Shown here one piece after another: positions 1 to 8,834 of a DNA stretch of 64,000 nucleotides; within the stretch, counting starts at the first letter, position 1, and each line of letters opens with the position of its first letter. The notes under the pieces are model-generated. The model made no database searches, was not told where the DNA came from, and saw only the letters and a program-made list of their open reading frames with translations. The position numbers and the translations under genes were made by a program. The DNA is from JACCVL01 sp963704295 (GTDB lineage: Bacteria; Actinomycetota; Actinomycetes; Propionibacteriales; Nocardioidaceae), in assembly GCA_963704295.1 (NCBI GenBank), contig OY969884.1:1736001-1800000 (forward strand). Direction: 5' to 3'.

Positions 1-125
1 GCGCGCCCGGTGAGACGGGGCTCCGATCCGACCTGCTCGGACGGGGCCTTTGTCGTCGGGCATGACGTCGTCGAGCGAGGCGGCCCGTTTGCTCGGCCTG
101 GCTGCCCCGCCCGACGACGCCCTCG
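1..125. other. Window edge, no supported gene
   Basis: Short edge stretch downstream of the catalase gene. Open frames exist on both strands but they are short and none shows a recognisable product, a good ribosome binding site or a complete frame. I see nothing I can support here. Confidence 0.4.
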
Positions 126-1787
126 TCAGCGCTCGACGGTGACGTGCTCGTTCGGGACGCAGTGCGTCATCGTCAGGCCGGTCACGTCCCGGGGGCCGTT
201 CTTGCCCAGGTTGCTCAGCCGCTGCTGCTCCTCGTCGCTGAGCGCCTGCGTACCCAGCGGCTCCAGGTGCCGGACGTCGTCCGCGCTGATGTCCAGGCCC
301 TGACCCACCCTCGCCCCCAGGTCGTCGTCGACCATCAGGAGGTGCCAGACCATCCGCTCCTGGACCTCCCGGGCCGCCTGGCCGATCAGCGTCACGAAGT
401 TGTGCACCAGGTCGTCTCGCTCCCACTGCTCGAGCAGCTGGTAGCGCTGGCCGGCCTGCTGATAGTCGTTCGTGCCCGGGAGGCGCTTCCGGGTCAGCCG
501 GCCCACCAGCTCCGGCCCCTGCTCCTCGTGGGTCGGGTACGCCGCCTCGCGGAGCCCACCGGTGATAGACGGCTCGTAGTTGACGTGCGGGTTCTGTCCC
601 TCGCCGAGGTCCACCCCGTACGACATCTGCCCCCCGCGCTGGTTGGTGGCGACGCCCGCGTTCTTCGCGGAGTTGACCGGAAGCTGCAGGTAGTTGGGGC
701 CGACCCGGTACCGCTGGGTGTCGCTGTAGCTGAAGGTCCGGCCGACCAGCATCTTGTCGTCGGAGAAGTCCAGGCCGTCCACCAGCACCCCGGTGCCGAA
801 GGCGATCTGCTCGTTCTCCTGGTGGTGGTCGTTGACGTTCGACGTGAGCGTCATGGTGCCGACCAGCCGCGGTGGGAAGTCCTGCTCCGGCCAGGTCTTG
901 GTGTCGTCGAGCGGGTCGAAGTCCAGCTCGGGGTGGTCGTCGTCGCTCATCACCTGCACCAGCAGGTCCCACTTCGGATGCTCGCCGCGCTCGATCGCGT
1001 CGTACAGGTCCTTGGAGGCGTGGCCGAGGTCGCCTGCCTGGATGTTGGCGGCGTCCGTCTCGGTCAGGCTGCGGACTCCCTGGTGCGGCATCCAGGTGTA
1101 CTTCACCAGGTGGGTGTCACCTTCGGCGTTGACCCACTTGTACGTGTTCACCCCGAAGCCCTGCATGTGCCGGTAGTCGGCCGGGATGCCGCGCGGGCTG
1201 AACAGGTTGACCAGCATGTGCATCGACTCGGGGGTCTGCGACATGAAGTCGAAGATCCGCCCCGGTTCCTGCCGGAAGGTGACCGGGTCCGGCTTCAGCG
1301 AGTGGATCACGTCGGGGAACTTGATCGCGTCCCGGATGAAGAACACCGCGAGGTTGTTGCCCACCAGGTCCCAGTTGCCGTCCTCGGTGTAGAACTTCAC
1401 CGCGAACCCACGCGGGTCGCGGGCGGCCTCCGACGAGTCGCGGCCGCCAATGACCGTGGAGAACCGGATCGCGACGTCGGTGCGCTTGCCGGCCTCGGAG
1501 AACAGCTTCGCCCGGGTGTAGCGCGCGATCGGCTCGTCACCCCACGTGCCGGTGGCCTCGAAGTGGCCGTACGCCACCGCGCCGCGCGCGTGCACCACCC
1601 GCTCGGGGATGCGTTCCCGGCCGAAGTGGCTGATCTTCTCCAGGAAGTGGTAGTTCTCCAGCGTGGCCGGGCCGCGAGCACCCACCGTGCGCTGGTTCTG
1701 GTTGTCGTAGACCGGGTGGCCCTGACGGTCGGTCAGGACCGGACGGTCCTCGCCCTGCGGCGACGGGTCGTTGGTCACGTCTGTCAA
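126..1787 (-). CDS. katA: Heme catalase (KatA/KatE clade, monofunctional)
   Basis: Cytoplasmic heme catalase that converts hydrogen peroxide to water and oxygen. The 553-residue protein has the distal His in RVVHARGAVAYGHF, the distal Asn in DGNWDLVGNN, and the proximal heme-Tyr motif in FSYSDTQRYRVGPNYLQLPV. The length is slightly above the small-subunit class (about 480-500), with a hydrophilic C-terminal extension and no added flavodoxin-like domain. I chose TTG at 1787 because AGAAGAGGA lies just upstream and the protein then begins TDVTNDPSPQG. The longer open frame to 1856 adds a basic, unconserved stretch. It is a monocistronic gene on the minus strand. The gene symbol is assigned by family only; katE is possible. 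Confidence 0.93.
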   Translation of the reverse strand: MTDVTNDPSPQGEDRPVLTDRQGHPVYDNQNQRTVGARGPATLENYHFLEKISHFGRERIPERVVHARGAVAYGHFEATGTWGDEPIARYTRAKLFSEAGKRTDVAIRFSTVIGGRDSSEAARDPRGFAVKFYTEDGNWDLVGNNLAVFFIRDAIKFPDVIHSLKPDPVTFRQEPGRIFDFMSQTPESMHMLVNLFSPRGIPADYRHMQGFGVNTYKWVNAEGDTHLVKYTWMPHQGVRSLTETDAANIQAGDLGHASKDLYDAIERGEHPKWDLLVQVMSDDDHPELDFDPLDDTKTWPEQDFPPRLVGTMTLTSNVNDHHQENEQIAFGTGVLVDGLDFSDDKMLVGRTFSYSDTQRYRVGPNYLQLPVNSAKNAGVATNQRGGQMSYGVDLGEGQNPHVNYEPSITGGLREAAYPTHEEQGPELVGRLTRKRLPGTNDYQQAGQRYQLLEQWERDDLVHNFVTLIGQAAREVQERMVWHLLMVDDDLGARVGQGLDISADDVRHLEPLGTQALSDEEQQRLSNLGKNGPRDVTGLTMTHCVPNEHVTVER

Positions 1788-1963
1788 GGGGTCCTCTTCT
1801 CGGTGTCGGTTGGTCCCGCGACGGTAGGAGTCACCTGCCGGACACCCCGGACCCACTCCGGATCGGTCCGGTCGGTGGTCAGGCGTCGGGCCGCATTTGC
1901 TCCGCGCGGGTACTCCGATCCTCGCACGATGCTGGCCAACGGGCAGGGCGGCCGGTGTGGAGC

Positions 1964-3814
1964 TCAGGCCAGGTCGAGGGCCGGTCGAGCCAGGGCGACC
2001 CGGTTGCGCCCCGCCTGCTTCGCCTCGTACAGCGCGGCGTCAGCCGACTCCATCAGCGCGGCGTGGTCGAGCGTCTGAGGTCCACGCTCCGCCACGCCGA
2101 TCGAGGCGGTCACGACGACCCCTGAGCCGGGCAGCGCCACCGCGGCGATCCCGCCGCGCAGCCGCTCGGCGACCTCGGCAGCCTCGTCCAGTGAGGTCTC
2201 GCGCAACACAACGGTGATCTCCTCGCCGCCGTAGCGATAGGCGGTGTCGGTGCTCCGAAGTGTGGCCGCGACGGCGTCGGCAGCCGCGCGCAGCGCGGCG
2301 TCACCCACCAGGTGTCCGTGGGTGTCGTTCAGCTGCTTGAAGTTGTCGAGATCCACCATCGCCAGGCTGAGCGGCCGGTCGTACCGGCGGCAGCGCTCCC
2401 ACTCAACCTGCAGGTCGGCTTCGAGCCGACGCCGGTTGGGAAGCCGGGTGAGGGCATCCACCTCGGCGAGCTCTCGTGCCGAGCTGTGCAGCTGGGCGGA
2501 CTCGAGGGCGGCCGCACCGGTGGACACCAGCGCCTCGAGCACGTGCTCGGTGTCCGCGTCGACGGTCGTCGCCTCCACCTCGAGCACGCCGACGACACTC
2601 CCAGCGAGCACCATCGGGTAGGCATAGGACTGGCCGTCGGAGCACATTCGTGCGTCCGCGGCCGCGGCGGTCACCACCGGCCGACTCGGCAGGTCCGAGG
2701 GTGGGACCGCGCCGTGCGGGTCGCTGCTGCGGCGGGCGGCGCGGAACTGACCGTCCTCGCTGCGCACCCATAGCGTGGTCGGCGTACCGATCAGGTCCGC
2801 TGCCGCGTCGGTGACCGCCTCGGAGACGTATCTGATGCTCAGGCTCCCGGAGGTCTCACGGGCCACCCTGATCACTGTCTCCAGTCGGGCGGCGAGCAGG
2901 CCGAGTCGGGCCTCCCGCGCGGTGGCCAGCTCACCGGCTTGCTCCAGGTCGGCGGCGAACGCCTCCAGCGCCGACCCCATCGCGTCCAGCTCGGCCAGTC
3001 CCGTCGGCGCAGAGCGCGCGGCGAGATCTCCGGAGCGCAGCGCGTCGATCGTGCTCAGCACTTGCCGCACTGGTTGCAGGACCGAGCGGTCGAGCCGCCG
3101 CCGGCGCAGTGCCGCGAGCGTGCCCGCCCCCCCGAGGACGAGGAGGTGGGTGATCAACACGGCGACCAGGGCCTGCCACTGCGTGGAGAGGGCCTGGTCC
3201 CGGTGCTGCACGATCTCCTCGATGCTCGCCTCGTGTGCGGCCCGGTAGACGTCGAACAGTCGCTTGCCCTCCAGCAGGAACTCACTCAGCCGACCGTTGA
3301 CCCGCTGGGTCTCCGAGACACGCATGGCGGCCGCCCGGTCAGCCCACTGCTCCCACGTCTGCCGGGCGAGCATCATGTCGATGACGTCCAAGTTCACCAT
3401 GGGCGCCTCGGCCGAGCCTGTCACCAGCTCGTCGACTGCCTCCTCCGAGGCCCGCAGGCCGTCGTCGTACGACTCGAGGAACACCTCGTCACCGGTGGCC
3501 AACCAGCCCCGCAGTCCGCTCTCCTGGTCGAGCATCCCCTCATGGCCGACTCGGGCCTGCCGGGCGAGGTCGGTGTACTGCATCACCCGCGGCTGGCTGA
3601 CCAGCAGCAGATAGCCGGACGACCCCATGGTGACCACGAGCAGGGCTGTCAGCACCGCGAGCAGCGCGTGGTGGCTGCGCTGCAGCTCACCGACCAGGTC
3701 CCGGCGTTGCTTCTCCGATCGCCACCGCACCGCCGCAGGATGTTGCCCCGGGGTGGGCGGCGCCCACATCTCGGAGGGAGATCGGCCTGATCGGACGAGC
3801 GTGACGTCGGTCAT
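1964..3814 (-). CDS. Membrane diguanylate cyclase (CHASE3-like, HAMP, GAF, GGDEF)
   Basis: Predicted to make cyclic di-GMP from two GTP. The 616-residue protein has a short cytoplasmic N-terminus, a membrane segment (about 45-70), an extracytoplasmic helical CHASE3-like region, a second membrane segment (about 210-235), a HAMP-like linker, a GAF domain (about 320-440) and a C-terminal GGDEF domain. The active-site signature reads GGEEI, not GG(D/E)EF, so the last residue deviates. An inhibitory-site motif RSTD sits exactly five residues upstream, so product feedback is likely. The ATG at 3814 lacks a strong ribosome binding site. The gene is divergent from the rhodanese operon. Sensory input is unknown. 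Confidence 0.85.
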   Translation of the reverse strand: MTDVTLVRSGRSPSEMWAPPTPGQHPAAVRWRSEKQRRDLVGELQRSHHALLAVLTALLVVTMGSSGYLLLVSQPRVMQYTDLARQARVGHEGMLDQESGLRGWLATGDEVFLESYDDGLRASEEAVDELVTGSAEAPMVNLDVIDMMLARQTWEQWADRAAAMRVSETQRVNGRLSEFLLEGKRLFDVYRAAHEASIEEIVQHRDQALSTQWQALVAVLITHLLVLGGAGTLAALRRRRLDRSVLQPVRQVLSTIDALRSGDLAARSAPTGLAELDAMGSALEAFAADLEQAGELATAREARLGLLAARLETVIRVARETSGSLSIRYVSEAVTDAAADLIGTPTTLWVRSEDGQFRAARRSSDPHGAVPPSDLPSRPVVTAAAADARMCSDGQSYAYPMVLAGSVVGVLEVEATTVDADTEHVLEALVSTGAAALESAQLHSSARELAEVDALTRLPNRRRLEADLQVEWERCRRYDRPLSLAMVDLDNFKQLNDTHGHLVGDAALRAAADAVAATLRSTDTAYRYGGEEITVVLRETSLDEAAEVAERLRGGIAAVALPGSGVVVTASIGVAERGPQTLDHAALMESADAALYEAKQAGRNRVALARPALDLA

Positions 3815-3830
3815 CCGGGGTCGGGCCGGC

Positions 3831-3858
3831 TTGACACCACCTCAGCGCTCCGTACATT
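3831..3858 (+). promoter_or_regulatory. Sigma-70-type promoter of the rhodanese-SulP operon
   Basis: A perfect -35 hexamer TTGACA (3831-3836) is followed after 16 bases by TACATT (3853-3858). The predicted start of transcription falls inside the operator palindrome immediately downstream, so the two elements support each other. About 90 bases of leader precede the chosen GTG start. Confidence 0.5.
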
Positions 3859-3859
3859 G

Positions 3860-3875
3860 ATACCCGCGTGGGTAT
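3860..3875. promoter_or_regulatory. CsoR/CstR-type operator palindrome
   Basis: ATACCC-GCGT-GGGTAT is a perfect 6-bp inverted repeat with a 4-base centre, placed just after the -10 box. The TACCC-N4-GGGTA form matches operators of the CsoR family (copper CsoR and persulfide-sensing CstR). With a rhodanese as first gene, a sulfane-sulfur sensor of the CstR type is the likelier partner. No CsoR-family gene is visible in this window, so the regulator must be elsewhere. Confidence 0.6.
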
Positions 3876-3955
3876 AGCGGCAGTTGCCGCGTTCCCGCGT
3901 CGAAGGCACCCGACGGGTCGCCCCGACCGACCCCGCAGGAGAGGACATTCTCATC

Positions 3956-4531
3956 GTGACGACCGTGCACCCCGGCCAGAACATCGACGTCGCCAAGGCT
4001 CAGGCCCTGCTCAGCAACGGGGCGCGTGGCGTCCTGGACGTCCGCACGCCGGGTGAGTTCGACGGCGCGCACATCCCGGACGCGGTGAACATCCCCCTGG
4101 ACCGCCTGGACGGGCGGCTGCCCGAGATCGTTGACGCGGGCGAGGGAACGCTGGTCGTGGTCTGCCAGAGCGGCGTTCGGTCCGCGCAGGCGGCGGAGAA
4201 GCTGCAGTCTGCCGGGCTGACCGACCTGGCGGTTCTGGACGGCGGGATGAACGCCTGGCAGCAGGCCGCCGCGCCGGTCGAGCGGGCCGAGCGGCAGCAC
4301 TGGAGCCTCGAGCGTCAGGTCCGGCTGGCCGCAGGAGCGTTGGTCGCCGGCTCTGTGCTGGCGAGCATCGCCGTCCCGAAGGCCAAGTTTCTCGCCGGCG
4401 GAGTGGGCGCCGGACTGGTCTTCGCTGCCGTCAGTAACACCTGTGCGATGGGCACGGCGCTCGGCAAGCTGCCCTACAACCGCGGCTCGAAGAGCGACAT
4501 CGACGAGGCCGTCAAGCGCCTGAGCCGGTGA
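3956..4531 (+). CDS. Rhodanese-domain protein with DUF2892 membrane tail
   Basis: A predicted sulfurtransferase that carries sulfane sulfur on an active-site cysteine. The N-terminal half is a single rhodanese domain ending in the loop CQSGVRS (Cys-x2-Gly-x-Arg form). The C-terminal half has two hydrophobic stretches typical of DUF2892/YgaP-type membrane tails, so the rhodanese is probably tethered at the inner face of the membrane. GTG at 3956 is preceded by AGGAGAGG, although the spacing is long (about 11 bases). An in-frame ATG at 3884 would add about 24 residues. It is the first gene of an operon with a SulP transporter and lies behind a CsoR/CstR-type operator, which suggests induction by reactive sulfur species. 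Confidence 0.85.
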   Translation: MTTVHPGQNIDVAKAQALLSNGARGVLDVRTPGEFDGAHIPDAVNIPLDRLDGRLPEIVDAGEGTLVVVCQSGVRSAQAAEKLQSAGLTDLAVLDGGMNAWQQAAAPVERAERQHWSLERQVRLAAGALVAGSVLASIAVPKAKFLAGGVGAGLVFAAVSNTCAMGTALGKLPYNRGSKSDIDEAVKRLSR

Positions 4532-4550
4532 GCCGTCCGGTGCTCGGCCG

Positions 4551-6275
4551 GTGAGCCGGGCTCCTCGCCTGCCGGCCCCTGAGCGGCTGCTGCCCGCCCT
4601 TGCCTGGCTCCGTCCGTACAGTCGCGCCGACATCACCGGGGACCTGCGCGCCGGCTTGACGGTCGCCGTCCTGGTCATCCCGCAGGCGATGGCCTATGCC
4701 GCACTCGCCGGCGTCCCACCGATCGCGGGACTCTACGCGGCCACGATCTCGCTCGTGGTCTACGCCGTCCTGGGGACCAGCCGCTTCATCTCGGTGGGTC
4801 CGGTCGCCATCGACTCGCTGCTGACGGCGGCGGCGGTGGCCCCGCTCGCCGACGGTGACACCGGCCGCTACGTGGCGCTGGCCAGCCTGCTGGCCGTCCT
4901 CGTCGGCGTGCTACAGGTCGGCGCCGGGTTGCTCCGGCTGGGCGGGCTGGTGAGCTTCCTGTCCGTCCCCGTCCTCAGCGGCTTCACATCCGCCGCGGCG
5001 TTGACCATCGCCGCCAGTCAGTTCAAGGACCTCCTCGGCGTCGAGGTGGACGGCACCGCGAGCACGTTCGTCGACGCCTTACGCGGGCTGGCGCCCACGT
5101 TGGGTGACGTCGATCCCTATGCGGTCGCGCTCGGTGCGGCCGTGCTGGTCGCGCTGTGGGCCCTTCGCCGCTGGGCGCCGTCGCTTCCCGGGCCGCTGTT
5201 GGTGATCGCCGCCAGCACCGCCTTCGTCGTGGTGGCGGACTGGGGTGGCCTGGTCGCCCTGTTGGGCGACGTCCCCTCCGGCCTGCCGACCCCCACGATC
5301 CCAGCGGTCGGTCTGGAGGACGTCTCCGCGCTGTTGCCGGCTGCCGCCGCGGTGGCCCTGATCTCCTATATGGAGTCGATCAGCACGGGATCGGTGTTCG
5401 CCCGCAGAACCCGGACCCGGGTGCGGCCGGACCAGGAGCTGGTCGCGGTTGGCATGGCGAACGTGGCCGCCGGCCTGTTCCGCGGTCTTCCGGTCGCGGG
5501 CGGGTTCTCGCGCGGTGCGGTGAACTTCGGCGCCGGGGCGCGTACCCCGATGTCCGGCGTCATCGCCGCCGCTGTGATCGTCGTCGCGCTCTTCACGATC
5601 ACCCCACTGCTGGAGCAACTGCCCAAGGTGGCGCTCGCCGGGGTGATCGTGGCTGCGGTCGCCGGGCTGGTGGACCTCCGCGGTGCGGTCGCCATCGGTC
5701 GGGTGCGGCCGACGGATCTGGTGGCCCTGCTGGTCACCGCGACGGCCACCCTCGTCCTCGGCCCGGCGATGGGGCTCGGCGTCGGCGTGGCGGCCAGCCT
5801 CGCGCTCTTCCTCCGCACCAGCGCCCGCCCACACATGCCCGAGTTGGGACAGGTGCCTGGGCAGCCGATGTTCCGCAACATCGGCCGGAACGACGTCCTG
5901 ACCGACCCTGAGCTGGTGGTCCTCCGGGTCGACGCGCCGCTGTACTTCGCGAACGCGCGGGGAGTCACCGACACGGTCAGCGACATCGTCGGCGAGAGAG
6001 CAGCCGTGCGGTACGTGGTGCTGGACTGCTCGGCCATCAGCGACGCCGACTACACCGGTCTTGAGCTGTTGAGCGAGCTGGCCAGTGACCTGGATGCGGC
6101 CGGCGTCCAGCTGCACCTCGCGGCGGCCCGCGGACCGGTGCGTGACCTGCTTGCTCGCACCGACCTCGGGCGAGGGCTCGAGGCCAACGGGCGGGTGCAC
6201 TCCTCAGTGCCCCATGCCGTGGAGGCGCTACCGGTGCGGCTGGCGCGGACGCGGCGGGCCGATCCGGCCGGCTGA
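4551..6275 (+). CDS. SulP (SLC26) family anion transporter with STAS domain
   Basis: A membrane anion permease, in this family usually for sulfate or bicarbonate. The 574-residue protein shows the SulP start region (DLRAGLTVAVLVIPQAMAYA), some ten to twelve hydrophobic segments, and a C-terminal cytoplasmic STAS domain from about residue 440 (VLRVDAPLYFANARG to the end). It begins with GTG 19 bases after the rhodanese stop and is most likely cotranscribed. Given the reactive-sulfur operator and rhodanese, sulfate or sulfite is the most reasonable substrate; bicarbonate cannot be excluded. Sequence alone does not show the direction of transport. Confidence 0.9.
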   Translation: MSRAPRLPAPERLLPALAWLRPYSRADITGDLRAGLTVAVLVIPQAMAYAALAGVPPIAGLYAATISLVVYAVLGTSRFISVGPVAIDSLLTAAAVAPLADGDTGRYVALASLLAVLVGVLQVGAGLLRLGGLVSFLSVPVLSGFTSAAALTIAASQFKDLLGVEVDGTASTFVDALRGLAPTLGDVDPYAVALGAAVLVALWALRRWAPSLPGPLLVIAASTAFVVVADWGGLVALLGDVPSGLPTPTIPAVGLEDVSALLPAAAAVALISYMESISTGSVFARRTRTRVRPDQELVAVGMANVAAGLFRGLPVAGGFSRGAVNFGAGARTPMSGVIAAAVIVVALFTITPLLEQLPKVALAGVIVAAVAGLVDLRGAVAIGRVRPTDLVALLVTATATLVLGPAMGLGVGVAASLALFLRTSARPHMPELGQVPGQPMFRNIGRNDVLTDPELVVLRVDAPLYFANARGVTDTVSDIVGERAAVRYVVLDCSAISDADYTGLELLSELASDLDAAGVQLHLAAARGPVRDLLARTDLGRGLEANGRVHSSVPHAVEALPVRLARTRRADPAG

Positions 6276-6277
6276 GC

Positions 6278-7060
6278 TCAGTCCGGGCGACCTCCGCGGA
6301 TGCCGACCTGGAAGCCGCTCCGGGGCGACCACTCGGTCGCGAAGCCGAACCGGTCCCCGCGGACCAGGGTCTTCCGCCACTCCACCGGACGTCGGTGCAG
6401 GCAGCCGGTCCGCTCGATGGACAGCGCGGCTATGCCGCGGCGCAGGCCGAGCAGGTTGCGCTGGGCAGGGGTGGGCACAACGGCGGTGATGTGCTCCTGG
6501 CCGCCGGTGAGGCGGACGCCTCCGAGCCGCTCCAGCTCCTCGTACAGGCCGGTATGGGTCAGGTCGGTCTCCAGCAGCCGACCGCCGATGTCCTCCGGGA
6601 GCCAGGTGCGGTCCCACGCGAGGGGTTCGCCGTCGGCCAGTCGCAGTCGCTCGACGAAGATCAGCGGCGCCGCGTCGGGGAGCCCCAGCGCCACGGCGAC
6701 CACCGGGTCCTCTCGACGGTCGGCTGCCAGGATCTCGCTGCGCTGCTCGATGCCTAGGGTCTCCAGCTCCTGGAACAGCGAGTACAGCGATCCCAGCGGC
6801 TGGGAGATCATCTGCTGGCGAGCGGTCGACACCCGGCCACGGGAGGACTGCACGACGCCGTCCTGACGGAGCCGCCGCAGGGCCTCGCGGACGGTGTGCC
6901 GGCTGACGTCGTAGGTCTGGGCGAGCTCGATCTCACCGGGGAATCGCTCCGCGAACTCGCCCAGCGACAGCCTCGCCATGAGGTCGTCGCGCAACTGCGC
7001 CCAGAGCGGGAGGGCGTCAGCTCGGTCCAGTCGTCGTCCCCTCGGACGCCGGTCGGGCAT
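6278..7060 (-). CDS. GntR-family regulator, HutC/UTRA type
   Basis: A DNA-binding regulator with an N-terminal winged helix (ELAQTYDVSRHTVREALRRL) and a C-terminal UTRA effector-binding domain (from about residue 90). It has 260 residues, the usual length for the family. The ATG at 7060 has an excellent site AGAGGAGG; the longer frame to 7198 is only read-through of the neighbouring gene. The first 44 bases lie inside the 3' end of the SulP gene on the same strand, so the two are translationally coupled and probably form a regulator/transporter unit. The effector is unknown. Its stop lies two bases from the converging SulP gene on the plus strand. Confidence 0.88.
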   Translation of the reverse strand: MPDRRPRGRRLDRADALPLWAQLRDDLMARLSLGEFAERFPGEIELAQTYDVSRHTVREALRRLRQDGVVQSSRGRVSTARQQMISQPLGSLYSLFQELETLGIEQRSEILAADRREDPVVAVALGLPDAAPLIFVERLRLADGEPLAWDRTWLPEDIGGRLLETDLTHTGLYEELERLGGVRLTGGQEHITAVVPTPAQRNLLGLRRGIAALSIERTGCLHRRPVEWRKTLVRGDRFGFATEWSPRSGFQVGIRGGRPD

Positions 7061-8627
7061 CGGGGACCTCCTCTTTGCCGCGGTCGTCACCAGCTGCCAT
7101 CTCAGCGTATCCAGGCAGCCGGTTCTCGAAGACAGCGTCGAGAACCCGGCGGGCCTGTGGCTGGGCATCGAGCAAGCGAACCTCGATGTCGGCACCATGC
7201 ATGTCTTCGATCAGCGAGTTCAGCACCAGCACCCCGGTCAGGTCCACCCGTCCGAGCTGGTCGAGGTGAATCGACACTTCCTGGATCTCATGGTTCTCGG
7301 CCAGCACCGCCAGCACCCGCGCCTCGAGCTCCGGCGCCGACCCGAAGTACAAGACGCCCTGCGGCTGCACGTGCAGGACGCTGCCCTCGGTCCACACCTC
7401 CATCTCCAGGTGCAGCTCGCGCCACAGGTGAACAGCGAGGGCGAGCGCCACGCCGACCACGACACCCCACTCGACCCGGGGGGCCGCCACCACAGTCACC
7501 ACGAACGTGACGATCGTGACGACGAACTGTGGTCGGGACACCCGCCACGCCCGCGTCATCGGCCGGATCCCCAGCAGAGGAAGGACGGCTGCCATCACCA
7601 GGCCGGCCAGTGCAGCCGAGGGCAGCTCGGAGAGCACCGACACGACCGGCAGGACGGCGAGCACGACCAGGCCCGTCACCACACCGCTCCAACGGGTGCG
7701 GGCGCCGGAGAGCCGGTTCAGCGACGAGCGGGAGAACGACCCGCCGACCGGGTATCCGCTGAACAGCCCCGCGCCGACGTTGGCCAGACCCTGGCCGATG
7801 AACTCGCGGTCCGGATCCCACGGTGTCCGGTCCTCTGTCGCGTACCGGCGGGCGATGCTCGCAGGCTCCGCGAAACCGATCAACGCGATCACCACCCCCG
7901 GCACGATCAGTGACCCGAGCGAGCCCCAGGGGAGATCCACAGACAGCGGCGGCAGTCCGTCCGGGATGTCACCGACGACGGCTACGTCGACCGAGCCCGT
8001 GGCAGAGACGGCGAGTGCTGCCAGCGACCCGATCAGCGCCCCGGGCAGCAGCGGGTGGATCCGCCTGCTCAGCAGGGTGACGCCGAGGACGGTGAGGCCG
8101 ATGCCGATGCCCCACCAGTTCCAGTCCGTTGCGTCCTGGACTGCCTGGGCGGCGGCGATCACGGGGTTGGTGTCCCCCGACTCGGTGCCGACCAGCGCCG
8201 GAGCCTGGGACGCCACGATCAGCAAGGCCGCCGCCACCGTGAAAGCGGCCACCACCGGCTGACTCATCAGGTAGGCGACCACTCCCAGCCGCAGTACTCC
8301 CAGCAGGATGCGGACGGCGCCGACGACCAACGCCAGCAACGCCGCGTGTGCCGCGAAGTCGGCGGAGCCCGGCTCGACGGTGGTCGCGAGCGCGCCCAGG
8401 GTCAGCAGGCTGGTCAGCGCGACCGGACCGGTCTGGAGATAGGGGGAGGAGCCGATCAGACCCGCGGCCAGGGTCGAGGCCACGGCGGCGTAGAGGCCGT
8501 GCACGGCCGGCACCCCGGCCAGCGTGGCGTAGGCGAGCGACTGCGGGATGAGGACGAGCGCCACGCTCACCCCGGCGACGAGGTCTCCGCGTCGGGGTGG
8601 GGTGATCCGTACCCGTCGACGACTCAT
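7017..8627 (-). CDS. Second SulP family anion transporter with STAS domain
   Basis: A paralogue of the other SulP protein in this region, 536 residues. It starts MSRRRVRITPPRRGDLVAGV, has the SulP hallmark VALVLIPQSLAYATLAGVP in the first membrane helix, multiple further membrane segments, and a STAS domain near the C-terminus (about 420-510). ATG at 8627 is preceded by GGGAGAG. The longer frame upstream crosses the 15-bp repeats and is not credible. Its 3' end overlaps the GntR/UTRA gene by 44 bases. Two SulP transporters within 5 kb suggest different anions, affinities or directions. Confidence 0.9.
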   Translation of the reverse strand: MSRRRVRITPPRRGDLVAGVSVALVLIPQSLAYATLAGVPAVHGLYAAVASTLAAGLIGSSPYLQTGPVALTSLLTLGALATTVEPGSADFAAHAALLALVVGAVRILLGVLRLGVVAYLMSQPVVAAFTVAAALLIVASQAPALVGTESGDTNPVIAAAQAVQDATDWNWWGIGIGLTVLGVTLLSRRIHPLLPGALIGSLAALAVSATGSVDVAVVGDIPDGLPPLSVDLPWGSLGSLIVPGVVIALIGFAEPASIARRYATEDRTPWDPDREFIGQGLANVGAGLFSGYPVGGSFSRSSLNRLSGARTRWSGVVTGLVVLAVLPVVSVLSELPSAALAGLVMAAVLPLLGIRPMTRAWRVSRPQFVVTIVTFVVTVVAAPRVEWGVVVGVALALAVHLWRELHLEMEVWTEGSVLHVQPQGVLYFGSAPELEARVLAVLAENHEIQEVSIHLDQLGRVDLTGVLVLNSLIEDMHGADIEVRLLDAQPQARRVLDAVFENRLPGYAEMAAGDDRGKEEVPDARPASEGTTTGPS

Positions 8628-8708
8628 GCCACTCTCCCCGTTAGGCTCGGACCGAGGCACCGGTCCGGACAACCGGTCAGGTGACGATAGCGCCTCCACC
8701 CCCGGGTC

Positions 8709-8723
8709 CACGATCCGCGACTT
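8709..8723 (-). repeat. 15-bp dispersed repeat, copy 1
   Basis: An exact copy of AAGTCGCGGATCGTG read on the minus strand. It lies in the intergenic region between the divergent SulP and DUF202 genes. Five other exact copies are in the window, all outside genes. Confidence 0.7.
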
Positions 8724-8749
8724 TCTCAGCCCCCCGCGCTCCGACCTCC

Positions 8750-8792
8750 CACGATCCGCGACTTGTGCAGGCGGAAGAAGTCGCGGATCGTG
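8750..8792. repeat. Perfect hairpin made of two copies of the 15-bp repeat
   Basis: A minus-strand copy (8750-8764) and a plus-strand copy (8778-8792) of AAGTCGCGGATCGTG face each other across a 13-base loop, giving a perfect 15-bp stem. No run of T follows. It sits between divergent genes, so an ordinary transcription terminator is not expected here; a REP-like element is more likely. Confidence 0.75.
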
Positions 8793-8834
8793 CAGCCGGG
8801 GTGGTGGGCTCGATGCGAAGGAGGCGCGGAGCTG

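Noticed and set aside
144..2078. Long plus-strand open frame of 644 codons
   Set aside because: It is antisense to the catalase gene, has no recognisable domain, and its composition is what a shadow frame of GC-rich coding DNA gives.
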